Assembly: GCA_024196135.1 (NCBI GenBank)
Contig: JAMQCK010000479.1
Span: 1-21,838, forward strand
DNA length: 21,838 nt
Reading direction: 5' to 3'
DNA from: Pleurotus ostreatus/Saccharomyces cerevisiae fusant
Taxonomy: Eukaryota; Opisthokonta
Below are positions 1-8,753 of the stretch, one piece after another; the stretch's first letter is position 1; the number at the start of each line of letters is the position of its first letter. Below the pieces are notes generated by a model, which was not told the DNA's origin, made no database searches, and saw only the letters and a program-made list of their open reading frames with translations. A program made the position numbers and the translations under genes.

Positions 1-2636
1 AAGAAGGCCTGCATCGAAGCGAACGCCGACGGTTTCATCTCCAAGCTCCCCGAAGGCTACGACACCATGGTCGGCGAGCGCGCCATGCTCCTCTCCGGCG
101 GCCAGAAGCAGCGCATCGCCATCGCTCGCGCCATCGTCTCCGACCCCCGCATCCTCCTCCTCGACGAGGCCACCTCCGCGCTCGACACCCAGTCCGAGGG
201 CATCGTCCAGGACGCGCTCGACAAGGCTTCGCAGGGCCGCACGACCATCACCATCGCGCATCGTCTCTCGACCATCAAGGACGCGGACCAGATCTTCGTC
301 ATGGGCGACGGCCTCGTGCTCGAGCAGGGCACGCACAACGAGCTGCTCGAGAAGGAGGGCGCGTACGCGCGGCTCGTGCAGGCGCAGAAGATCCGCGAGG
401 CGGTCGAGCCGACGCGCGTCGAGACGGACGACGGCACGATCAACGTCGAGGATGCCGCTCCTGAGGATATGGAGAAGGCCGCTGCGGAGGAGGTCCCGCT
501 TGGCCGCCAGCAGTCGAATGTGAGCGGCCGCTCGCTCGCGAGTGAGATACTGGAGAAGCGCAACGCGGAGAAGGCGGGCAAGAAGCAGAAGTACTCGGCG
601 GTCCAGCTGTTCAAGCGTATGGCGGCGATCAACTCGGACAGCTACACGCTCTATGTGCTTGGTATCATTGCTGCCATCGCCACTGGTGCTGTCTACCCGG
701 CTTTCGGTATTGTGTTCTGTAAGCTACCCCGTCCTTTCTCTTCGCAAGCTTCCGTGCTGACTTGCATTCACAGCCCAGGCTATCGGCGGTTTCTCCCTCA
801 CCGACTGGCACGCCAAGCGCCACGCCGGTGACCGCAACGCACTCTGGTTCTTCCTCATCGCCCTCGTCTCCATGGTCTGCATCGGTGTGCAGAACTACTC
901 GTTCGCCGCCTCCGCGTCCAAGCTGTCCGCCCGCCTCCGCTCGCTCTCGTTCAAGAGTATCCTTCGCCAGGACATCGAGTTCTTCGATGAGGAGAGCCAC
1001 AGCACGGGTAGCTTGGTGTCGAACCTGAGCGACAACCCGCAGAAGGTGAACGGTCTCGCTGGTGTCACCCTGGGTGCGATCGTCCAGAGCATGTCAACGA
1101 TCATTGTGGGCTTCATTATTGGGACGGTGTATGCCTACCAAGTCGGTCTCGTCGGCTTTGCGTGCACGCCGCTTCTGATTTCGACCGGCTACATTCGTCT
1201 GGTATGTGTACTTCAGCGACTGGGTTGTGCTTGGCTTACTAACAATCTCTCAGCGTGTCGTCGTTCTCAAGGACCAGACCAACAAGGCCGCGCACGAGGA
1301 GTCCGCTCAACTCGCTTGCGAGGCCGCTGGCGCTATCCGCACTGTCGCGTCCCTGACCCGCGAGGATGACTGCCTCGACATGTACAGCAAGTCTCTCGAG
1401 GAGCCCCTGCGAAAGTCCAACCGCACCGCCATCTGGTCCAACCTCCTCTACGCCCTCTCGCAGTCCATCGGCTTCTACGTCATCGCCCTCGTCTTCTGGT
1501 GGGGCGCGCACCTCGTCTCGCAGCAGAAGATCTCCGCGACGAACTTCTACGTCGGCCTCATGTCCACGACCTTCGGCGCGATCCAGGCCGGCAACGTCTT
1601 CTCCTTCGTCCCCGACGTGTCGTCCGCGAAGGGCTCGGCGGAGGACATCCTCGAGCTCCTTGACTCGCAGCCGGAGATCGACGCGGACTCGCAGGAGGGG
1701 AAGAAGATCACGCGCGAGACGACGAAGGGGCACATCCGCTTCGAGAACGTGCACTTCCGCTACCCGACGCGCCCGGGGATCCGCGTGCTGCGCGACCTGA
1801 CGCTCGACATCGAGCCGGGCACGTATGTTGCGCTCGTCGGTGCCAGTGGATGCGGCAAGTCGACGACGATTCAGCTTATTGAGCGATTCTATGACCCGCT
1901 TTCTGGCAATGTCTACGTACGTCTTCCTTCTCGCTTGTGTCTCGACAATCGCTGACCTTCTGCAGTTGGATGGCGAGAAGATTTCGGACCTGAACGTCTC
2001 GGAGTACCGCAAGCAGATCGCGCTCGTGTCTCAGGAGCCGACCTTGTACGCCGGTACCGTGCGCTTCAACATCCTTCTCGGTGCCATCAAGCCGGAGTCG
2101 GAGGTCACGCAGGAGGAGATCGAGGAGGCTTGCCGCAAGGCCAACATCCTCGAGTTCATCCAGAGCTTGCCCAAGTCAGTCGTCTTGTATGCTCGATCAT
2201 CCTCGCGTTTACTGACAATGCTTCCAGTGGCTTTGACACTGAGGTCGGCGGCAAGGGTAGCCAGCTTTCTGGTGGCCAGAAGCAGCGTATTGCCATCGCG
2301 CGTGCGTTGCTGCGTAACCCGAAGGTCCTGCTCCTCGACGAGGCTACCTCCGCTTTGGACTCCAACTCCGAGAAGGTTGTGCAGGCGGCACTCGATGAGG
2401 CTGCAAAGGGTCGCACGACGCTTGCTATCGCGCACAGACTTTCGACCATCCAGAACGCGGACAGGATGTGAGTTGCCCCATACCTCCTTTCTTCCAGCCG
2501 GAGACTGACGATTTTACCCAGTTACTTCATTAAGGAGGGCCGCGTAAGCGAGGCGGGCACGCACGACCAGCTCATCGCTCGCAAGGGCGACTACTACGAA
2601 TACGTGCAGTTGCAAGCCTTGAGCAAGCGCGACTAG
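1..2636 (+). CDS. ABCB/MDR-type multidrug ABC exporter, C-terminal part (5' end outside window)
   Basis: Exons are 1-718, 774-1201, 1254-1916, 1966-2174, 2228-2467 and 2522-2636, giving 790 codons that are open from base 1 and end at TAG. The product is the last ~60% of a full-size P-glycoprotein-like exporter, a membrane pump that uses ATP to expel hydrophobic compounds. The window enters in the first nucleotide-binding domain just before its LSGGQ signature (about residue 26), followed by Walker B ([12 protein letters not shown]) and the switch His (IAHRLS). A charged linker and the second transmembrane domain follow (starting near [19 protein letters not shown]). NBD2 is complete: Walker [10 protein letters not shown] (about residue 577), Q-loop [26 protein letters not shown] and IAHRLST. 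No catalytic residue is missing. It resembles fungal MDR1/Pmd1. Fungal homologues include azole and toxin pumps, but the substrate here cannot be read from sequence. Introns are 49-55 nt. Confidence 0.95.
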
Positions 2637-3261
2637 AGCCTCGCTTCTCGCTGTCCTATCCCTCGTCGTACTCCTGCTATCGTTAATGCCTAATGCTGTC
2701 GATCACGCTGCATCCATCTCCACAACCTACACTTTTTAACGCTTTTTACAATTCGCCACGCCTTCACGCATCTTTCTACTATTATCTTCTCTACCTCGCA
2801 TCACTTTTTACACTCTGAACCGTTAGTACATCATACCTCATGGATCGCCTACGGAGAGGGCCATTGTAGGATAGTAATTTACGGATATATCCCCGGGGCT
2901 TTTGGTACCGAGTAGGTACATACACTGTTAGGCGTACGAGTTAGAATACAATCGCCACTTGACGGCCTCGTCGCCGGTATTTTCAGCGGGATTGTATGAG
3001 TCGTGCAAAGGGAGCGGGCCAAGGCAGCCCGAGCTTGCTCAGTGTTGTTGTCTCATTCCAGCCTCATCGGTCGTGAATTGGTCCAATAAAGGACTGCAAT
3101 ACTTGACTAGAGGAAGCGCCGGCTGCGCCCGGCGGAGACCTTGCTTGCGAGACAAGATCAGGGTTCGAACTGAGGTAGGTCAAGCGTTGTTTGTGTGTGT
3201 GTACTAGAAATCCCGCAGAATAAAGGGTCTGCAAGAGACCTTGCAAGCAAGGTGATCTACG
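2637..3261. other. Convergent intergenic region (3' ends of ABC exporter and F-box gene)
   Basis: No gene is seen. The first ~200 bases after the exporter stop are pyrimidine-rich with repeated CTTTTTA blocks, as expected for a fungal 3' UTR. AATAAA hexamers occur on the + strand at 3085-3090 and 3219-3224, but they lie 450-590 bases past the stop and may be incidental. A short GT run sits near 3188. The F-box gene ends at the right border, on the other strand. Confidence 0.5.
3238..3253. repeat. Short perfect inverted repeat at the 3' end of the F-box gene
   Basis: ACCTTGC-AA-GCAAGGT has two 7-base arms around a 2-base centre. It lies 8 bases beyond the F-box stop codon at 3262-3264. It could fold as a small hairpin in the 3' UTR; no function is implied. 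Confidence 0.35.
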
Positions 3262-4836
3262 CTAAGGTACGTGGCTCGCATACCGAATTACGGTTGCCGC
3301 AGTCCGCAAGCTACCTGTGACTGGCAGAATCCGCCCAGGGTACAGGTCAATATCTGTCAACAGAGCGACGAGGCCGGCGTCTGCTGCGGCGCGTCGAGAC
3401 TCCAACATGTGCCTCAACATCTCTGGATTTATTGGCAGCAATCCTTCTCCTTGTCCATTGATCGCCAGTTGCGCCAAGTTGGGGCATAGAATGGGCGAGC
3501 CTCCTCGCGCCTCTAGCTCACGAATGAGTATGTCGGGGCAGCAGTAGTGTGATGTGATGTGCAGGGTGTGCAGGGAAGGGACGAGGGCCAGGGCCTCCAT
3601 CAGGTGATCTTCAGACAGCATGTAAGCAGAGACCTTGAGCTCGCGCAGGGGAGGCGCGGAGCGCTGGAACAAAGTGAACAGCGTGCTTCCCGAGGCGTAG
3701 CACGACAGGGTTTGCAGAGCAGGCGTTGTGACCATCGTCAGCAGCCTCTCGCATTGGCATTCCTCCGTGTGCCATTCAGCGAGAGCGGGCCCGAGCTCGA
3801 GGCGGCGGAGGTTACGAGCGAGGAAGGGCCCTTCTCTAGCAATGATTACGTTGGCGGCTGCGGGCACGTCGTCCACGACTTTCGTCGCTTCGAGCCTCTC
3901 GAGCCCAGTACAGCGCCGCAAGACATCGATGAGGGAGAGCAAACTTCCATCCGCGACCCGCAGCGAGCGCAAAGAAGCGGGAGGAAATCCCATCGAGGGG
4001 TAGAAATCACCCAGCGAGACGTGCTCCAGGCGCCCAGCCCGCGCGAAGACCACTCCGATCCACCACTCCGAGATGGGGTAGACGTGGAAGTCGGGGATGC
4101 ACAGAGTGGTGAGGGAGTCGAACGTTTCGTTGGTAAAGCCATCGTACAGCGAGGGTATGATGGGATCGCATCGTCCGCTGGTGTTGACGGTCTCGAAGAT
4201 CTCCCAGCGACTGCCGTTCTTAGCCAGGAGTTGAAGTGTCGAGTCTAGCTGGGATGTATACGTGGCCGGACTGACATAGATACGCAGCAGCTTCCCCATC
4301 GACAGACGCAGCTGACGAGGGACACCCTTGCAGAACTGCGGGAGCGCGATCCACGTGTGCAGATGAGGAGTCCCTTCGATGATCTCGTGCCAATGGAAGC
4401 AAGTGGCCTCGGCAGCTTTGACGAGGCTGACGGCGTCGAGAGGGGTCCAGCCGGGAAGTACGCAACCCACGGCGAAGATCTCGAGAAGTATCTCAACGGG
4501 GAGGCGTCGGATGGGCGCGAGGTAGGATCGGAAGCAGGCGAGCTGGAGCTCTTGTTGAGAGAGTACGGCAGCTAGTCGCTTGACGAGGTCCATTGAAGCC
4601 AACGGATATATGTCCGCGCGATCTTTCTTTCGACTGAGAGAGCGCTGAACTTCGTTGTCCACCGAAAGGCCATCCACCAGGCCAAGCCCAAGCCGGGCGT
4701 CATGAAGGGCGACACGGGTGTTCAGCATATCAACTTGTAACCGAGGAATTTGCTGAAGGATTGCATGTGACTTGTTGTAGTCGTAGCATCCTGTTCGCAG
4801 CTGGTCTACCACGCTGGTGTAGTGCGCTGAATCCAT
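3262..4836 (-). CDS. F-box protein with leucine-rich-repeat-like C-terminal region
   Basis: A single uninterrupted reading frame of 524 residues. The N-terminal ~105 residues are helical in character. An F-box-like motif begins near residue 111 (RRLPVEILLEIFAVGC) and continues to about residue 155, including the HWHEIIEGTPHLHTWI stretch typical of agaricomycete F-box proteins. The rest has spaced leucine-rich segments (for example LRRLELGPALAEW, LQTLSCYASG, LRELKVSAYML, LHTLHIT) resembling degenerate LRRs. Family knowledge: F-box proteins bind Skp1 in SCF ubiquitin ligases and the C-terminal region selects the target. The target is unknown. The lack of introns is unusual beside the intron-rich neighbours, but common in this expanded family. 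The ATG at 4836 is the first in frame. Expression is not shown by sequence alone. Confidence 0.85.
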   Translation of the reverse strand: MDSAHYTSVVDQLRTGCYDYNKSHAILQQIPRLQVDMLNTRVALHDARLGLGLVDGLSVDNEVQRSLSRKKDRADIYPLASMDLVKRLAAVLSQQELQLACFRSYLAPIRRLPVEILLEIFAVGCVLPGWTPLDAVSLVKAAEATCFHWHEIIEGTPHLHTWIALPQFCKGVPRQLRLSMGKLLRIYVSPATYTSQLDSTLQLLAKNGSRWEIFETVNTSGRCDPIIPSLYDGFTNETFDSLTTLCIPDFHVYPISEWWIGVVFARAGRLEHVSLGDFYPSMGFPPASLRSLRVADGSLLSLIDVLRRCTGLERLEATKVVDDVPAAANVIIAREGPFLARNLRRLELGPALAEWHTEECQCERLLTMVTTPALQTLSCYASGSTLFTLFQRSAPPLRELKVSAYMLSEDHLMEALALVPSLHTLHITSHYCCPDILIRELEARGGSPILCPNLAQLAINGQGEGLLPINPEMLRHMLESRRAAADAGLVALLTDIDLYPGRILPVTGSLRTAATVIRYASHVP

Positions 4837-5043
4837 GTTGTTGAGGTCGTCTGGAATGTGGATCTGCGTCGCGGAACGTTACTTAATCGAGATGCAGGCG
4901 CTGCGAAAGATCCTGAAGATAGACAGACTATGTTTGGTAAGAAAATCGGGGCGCGGTCGAGCGTGAGGATGGTGGTAAGAGGCAGAGAAAGGCCCTGCCA
5001 CCGACATGCACTAGATTGCGACGCGTGACGGAAACGTGGTGCT

Positions 5044-5049
5044 CACGTG
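5044..5049. promoter_or_regulatory. CACGTG E-box upstream of the F-box gene
   Basis: A 6-base palindrome recognised by bHLH factors of the Cbf1/Pho4/USF type. It lies about 210 bases upstream of the F-box ATG. A single 6-mer is weak evidence. Confidence 0.25.
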
Positions 5050-5256
5050 CTGGAGTTGGACGTGTCGAAAGAGCGATTGTCGCTGCTCTGACGCAATGCC
5101 CTTGGCCACCTATTGTGAAGATGCACGCGAGACGGGGGCGCAAAAGGATTATTTCGGAAAGAGAAGAGAAATCCGTCTTTGATAAACCAAACCTACGTAC
5201 TAGGGGACAAACTTTACCGACCAGGTATCGCGTAGAGTACGACACGACGCCCACAC

Positions 5257-5272
5257 CACATCTCCAGATGTG
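5257..5272. repeat. Short perfect inverted repeat
   Basis: CACATCT-CC-AGATGTG: 7-base arms with a 2-base centre, about 420 bases upstream of the F-box ATG. It could be a dimeric factor site or chance. Confidence 0.3.
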
Positions 5273-5468
5273 TGGCGCCCACCCACGACTCTAGACGTGC
5301 GGCTCCCCCGACCACCAGCCGCCGAGAATAAAGAAGAGAAGAAAGAGAAAGAATATACATGCGTAAGAACAGGGCAAATATGAACAGCGTTAAATACGCA
5401 GCGACGGCCTCTCTCCCGTCGCTGAGCAATCGTATGACCAATGGACAGCCGTGTGTTGCCAGTATAGT

Positions 5469-5537
5469 ATCGCGTCGCCAACACAGGATCGCGTCGCAGG
5501 CACGATCGCATCGCATAGACAATCGTATTGTATCAAC
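5469..5537. repeat. Degenerate tandem repeat, about four units of 16-19 nt
   Basis: Four successive units begin ATCGCGTCGC, ATCGCGTCGC, ATCGCATCGC and ATCGTATTGT, at 5469, 5488, 5505 and 5522. The first two share 10 starting bases and the later ones decay. It lies just downstream of the VAP stop codon, in its likely 3' UTR or flank. Confidence 0.5.
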
Positions 5538-5602
5538 AGACAGACAGGAAAGCAAACGCAGGAGCGTCCGTAAACGAGGGTGGGCGGCGGAATAGGCGAC
5601 AT

Positions 5603-7010
5603 TTAGAAGAAGAGGTACGTCATCGTGAACACCGTCAGCGCGATGACGACGACCACCTGCAAAGGCACGCCGTCCTGCTGAAGGTCCCGGTCGTCGTATG
5701 ACCGCGACGAGACGCCCGTGCGCGATGACACGCCGGTGCGGACGCTGCGCACATCCGAGTCGGCGATCGAGCTCTCGTCCTCGGACAGTTTCCGCGTGCG
5801 CCTGCGGACCTCCGTTGGCGGCGCGGACTCGGGGGCCTTGGGCGCGCTGGCGAGCAACGCGCGCAGCCTCTCGATTTCGCGGAGCGCCTCCTGGTACTTC
5901 GCGGCGTACTCCAACGTCTCTTTGGAAGGCTCGTCTTTGGGCGCAGGCGCCACGGCGGCAACGACCTGTGGTGCGGGCGCGGACGGCTCGGCAGGGAACT
6001 GATGCTGGGCGACAGGAGGCGTGGGGGGCGGAGGGTGGACATTGACGGTAACGGGCGCCGAAGGCTCAGGCGGATGCGAGTACTCCTCGTGCTGCTCTTC
6101 ATGCGCGGCGGTATATTGAGTGGGCGTGGGCGCGCGCGGCGGCTCCTCATGCGGTGGCTCGTTGAATTCGGGAGTCGCCTCAGGGACGCCATTGGGTTGT
6201 TGGCGAACCGTGTCATAACGCTATTACACGCGTCAGGAGGCGCAATGAAGCGGGGCGCCAAAGCCGAGTCTCAGAAAACCCCCAGAGTATGCGCATGCGG
6301 GACGTGCAGCAAACTCCGGGAAGTACTGAATCCCAGTCCTGGCGGGAAGAATGAACGCACCTGTTCACCGATCATGGAGCTCATGTTCGCCACGCTCTCA
6401 TCCTCCTCGGGCACCGTCTGGCCCTCCGGAGGCAAGTAGGTGACGCGAAGTTTTTGCTGGTGGACGCGGGTCTCGTCGCCATCGGTGTTCCACTATGACG
6501 AGTCAGCTGCGCAGCCGCAGTGCCGCGAGGCAGGCCAACGCACAATTTCTTGAAGAGGTAGGGTCTCCTTCTCCGGGGTGATGATGGTGCTCTGGATGAG
6601 GAACTTGTCCTTGCACTTGGCGTTGAGGGGAGGCTCATCCTTGAGGGCCTGAAGCATGACTAAAGGGTGTTCAGCCGGGGTAGGAGACACTGTTCGCGGG
6701 CGACGCACCCGCAACCTCGACGGTCTCGCCGGGCTCTACCCTGCCAGAGTTGGGGCGCACACAGTAGAGCTGGATGAATGGGGCTTATCAACGGCGATTC
6801 CGCATTCGTAGGCCGCCTAAACGCACCTTGGGCGCCGTGGTCTTGACCTTGAAAGCCACCGGGGCATTGTTGTGGTTTGTCACGGCCAGCGAGCGCGTTC
6901 GCTGCTGGGTGAGGGGGCCTGCGCCTCCGTCAGTATTATTCCCCGCAATTTTTTGAGCGCAACGCACGAGGAAAACCCAGAGCGCTTGACGGCTGGAGGG
7001 AGACAGACAT
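5603..7010 (-). CDS. SCS2: VAP/Scs2-type ER membrane protein (MSP domain, coiled coil, tail anchor)
   Basis: Exons on the minus strand: 7010-6968, 6918-6827, 6769-6709, 6659-6544, 6492-6361 and 6220-5603, giving 353 residues with phases that close exactly. Residues ~1-125 form the major sperm protein domain (MSVSLQPSSALGF, VTNHNNAPVAFKVKTTAPK, YCVRPNSGRVEPGE, LNAKCKDKFLIQS, KLRVTYLPPEG). A Pro/Glu-rich linker follows, then a coiled coil (AAKYQEALREIERLRALLAS), a basic Ser-rich stretch with a doubled TGVSSR, and a C-terminal anchor (VVVVIALTVFTMTYLFF). Family knowledge: VAPs sit in the ER membrane, bind FFAT-motif lipid-transfer proteins and tether the ER to the plasma membrane and other organelles. 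All five introns begin GTGCGT. The last (140 nt) is the least certain, although its acceptor follows a CTGAC branch-like site. A proline-rich linker and coiled coil are usual for this family. Confidence 0.92.
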
Positions 7011-7035
7011 GGGGGCGAGAAGCAAAGTGAGTGGG

Positions 7036-7041
7036 CACGTG
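7036..7041. promoter_or_regulatory. CACGTG E-box just upstream of the VAP gene
   Basis: It lies 26 bases upstream of the VAP ATG at 7010, in the 5' UTR or core promoter. bHLH factors bind this palindrome in fungi; a role here is inference. Confidence 0.3.
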
Positions 7042-7648
7042 TCGCAGACGTCAGCAGATTCGTGCTTTTTGAAGTCAGAACTCGCCCATCATGGCGCTCC
7101 CCCTGCCTCTTCCACTTGTCTTGCGAACGCGCGGCGGCCTCAAGGCGCTCTGGGCGTCTTCTAGCTTGCTGTACCCCGGCTACACCGGCCTCACTGTGAT
7201 TATGGCGATTTGCGCGACGTGGACGACTCGCGGCAGACGCATCGTCTCAGCACGATTGCCCTGCCACCACTTCACATTACGGAGATTGCCCATTCATCTC
7301 GGCTGCGCGTAGTGCAGGGGCAGATCTGCCCCCGCTAAGTCTTGGTTACCGGGACGCCTCCTGTCTCGCGCCACGTTTCCTCCTCACGGGCACAAAACGG
7401 TTGTAGGGGGCGGCGTGCGCGCTGAGGCCCTTCATTGCGGCCTCTGCGTACCTCCTCGTACTCACGAGGGCTCGCATGACTACACAATGCGAGCGCCACA
7501 CGGCCCAGAAGCCGTGGCGTACGCATCGAGACATTCGCATTCTCGAAGGTCCCCCGCTTGTCCTTGACCGCGAGAGTGAGACCGTCCGTATCTCTTTGCC
7601 CGTGCAATGTCTTGTTGCATCGCCCTTTCCCCTATTTTACCCTGTTCG

Positions 7649-7656
7649 TATATAAG
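7649..7656 (+). promoter_or_regulatory. TATA box for the small repeat-protein gene
   Basis: TATATAAG, 153 bases upstream of the ATG at 7809. Transcription would start near 7680, leaving a 5' UTR of about 130 bases. The same octamer occurs upstream of the RING gene. Confidence 0.6.
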
Positions 7657-7808
7657 CAACGACGCAGGATGAGGCAACCATTTTACGTCCAGCCCGTCTC
7701 ACCAGTCAAGCTCAAGAATACCAGCTGCTGGCCCAGACGCCACGAAATCGAAGGCTCAGCATCAACAGTCGTCTTCAAGATATTACCCGCCAAGATCCAC
7801 CCGCCAAC

Positions 7809-8417
7809 ATGCTATTCTTCCAACGTCAACCGAAAGGCGAGGAGATGATGCGCACCGCCAACATGTCCGGGCCCCTCGTTCAACTCGGCGGCGTCACCTA
7901 CGTCAACATGGTAAGCTTCTCTTCCTTGCCCTTTTCCTCCCATTCTCCCCAACTACCTTGCTTCCTCACCTGTTCCCTCGCTTCCTCACCTGTCCCCTCG
8001 CTTCTTCACCCATCTCCCTTGCTTCCTACCCTATCCCCTCGCTTCACGCTCACGCTTCTCTTCCAGACCTACGATGGCCCCGACGCATACAACGGACCGG
8101 AGGTGCGCAACGCCGCGCGCCCCGGCCTCCCACGGAATCGCAGCATGCACATAATCGTGCGCGACCCGACCGCCATCAAGGCGCACGAGGCGCGCATGCA
8201 GCGAGCCGCAACCGCCGCTGTAGGGGATGCACCCTCTGCTTCTGGAGGCATGTCTTCCGCTTCAGGAGGCGTCTTTTCGGCTTCAGGAGATGTTTTCGCC
8301 ACCAAGAAGGGCCGCAGGTTCTCGCTAGGAAGGAAGTCAGGAAGGAAGATCTCCGATAAGGACCGCTTCAAGGCCATGGAGCGAGAGATGGACGTTCTCA
8401 TCGCTGCGAGATTCTGA
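7809..8417 (+). CDS. Small basic orphan protein with a 7-residue repeat
   Basis: Two exons, 7809-7910 and 8067-8417, encode 150 residues ending at TGA. I do not recognise the family. The N-terminal part (GPLVQLGGVTYVNMTYDGP) reads across the splice junction without a break. The middle has three tandem copies of SASGG(M/V)(S/F), with the third as SASGDVF, at 8235-8297. The C-terminal part is Lys/Arg-rich (KKGRRFSLGRKSGRK) and contains RRFSL, which fits the basophilic kinase consensus R-R-x-S. It ends with a charged helix-like stretch (KDRFKAMEREMDVLIAARF). No signal peptide or membrane segment is visible. Support comes from a TATA box, in-phase splice sites and a coherent frame on both sides of the intron. 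The 156-nt intron holds a minisatellite. The function is unknown. Confidence 0.72.
   Translation: MLFFQRQPKGEEMMRTANMSGPLVQLGGVTYVNMVSFSSLPFSSHSPQLPCFLTCSLASSPVPSLLHPSPLLPTLSPRFTLTLLFQTYDGPDAYNGPEVRNAARPGLPRNRSMHIIVRDPTAIKAHEARMQRAATAAVGDAPSASGGMSSASGGVFSASGDVFATKKGRRFSLGRKSGRKISDKDRFKAMEREMDVLIAARF
7959..8059 (+). repeat. Pyrimidine-rich minisatellite inside the intron of the small gene
   Basis: About five units of 20-21 nt, at 7959, 7979, 7999, 8020 and 8040. Units follow (T/C)GCTTCCTCACCTGTCCCCT. The first two differ at 2 positions; the third and fourth are more diverged and the fifth is degenerate. The array fills most of the intron (7911-8066) and supplies its polypyrimidine tract. Confidence 0.75.
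8235..8297 (+). repeat. 21-nt coding repeat, three copies
   Basis: Three adjacent 21-base units (8235-8255, 8256-8276, 8277-8297) encode SASGGMS, SASGGVF and SASGDVF. Variation is mostly at third positions and at the last two or three residues. Confidence 0.75.
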
Positions 8418-8753
8418 GAGGCCCTTTTGGCGACAACTGGGCTACAAAGCTCGACATCCGTTTTAAGAAGTCCTTCTGTGCCCTTGCTATCTCTTGCGCC
8501 GGAGCTACCATGTTTTCTCCCTATACCATATATATACCGCCACACATGGTATCGAAACATGCAATTCAGAAGTCACATCTTAGCGAGAAGTAAAAGTGCA
8601 CCCGCGACATCGACGACAGTCCCAAATAAAAGTCCCACTCAAGTCGAACTTCCAATCACGTGAGCAGACCTGAAACACGTTTTCGTCACATGCTCTCTTT
8701 CGCTAGTTCCACTTGAATTCGGTTTCCTCTCTCCTTATCCCAGACCCTTACCT
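8418..8753. other. Convergent intergenic region between the small gene and the esterase gene
   Basis: It holds the 3' ends of two convergent genes. It contains TCACGTGA at 8656-8663 and no coding signal that I can support. Confidence 0.5.
8656..8663. promoter_or_regulatory. TCACGTGA palindrome (E-box/CDEI-like core)
   Basis: An 8-base palindrome matching the Cbf1/Pho4-type core. It sits between two convergent 3' ends, so a promoter role is doubtful. The same octamer recurs at 14778-14785. Confidence 0.25.

Larger units (their letters stand above)
4837..5602. other. Intergenic region: F-box promoter side and VAP 3' side
   Basis: It lies upstream of the F-box gene and downstream of the VAP gene (both - strand). 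It holds a CACGTG site, a short palindrome, a degenerate ~17-nt tandem repeat, and a purine-rich + strand tract around 5323-5353, which is CT-rich on the coding strand as in many fungal promoters. Short open frames here lack codon character or family motifs and are not annotated. Confidence 0.5.
7011..7808. other. Divergent promoter region between VAP and the small repeat-protein gene
   Basis: It separates two genes transcribed away from each other. It contains a CACGTG site close to the VAP start and a clear TATA box for the + strand gene. Short open frames within it (for example 7091-7312 and 7335-7607) show no family motif or supporting signals and are treated as chance. Confidence 0.55.

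Noticed and set aside
57..2435. Long antisense open frames opposite the ABC exporter (for example 57-632 and 1239-2012)
   Set aside because: They mirror GC-rich codon bias of the sense exons, run across sense introns and have no family motifs.
3155..3180. TTCGAAC sequence resembling a tRNA T-loop/B box
   Set aside because: The flanking bases do not form a 5-bp T stem on either strand, and no acceptor stem or A box was found.
3559..4248. 229-codon + strand frame opposite the F-box gene
   Set aside because: Low-complexity composition, fully inside a well-supported sense frame, no start or splice support.
4928..5254. Minus-strand 108-codon frame upstream of the F-box gene
   Set aside because: No recognisable motif or biased codon use; it lies in the expected promoter region.
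7091..7312. 73-codon + strand frame between VAP and the small gene
   Set aside because: Short, no motif, located in the divergent promoter region upstream of the TATA box.
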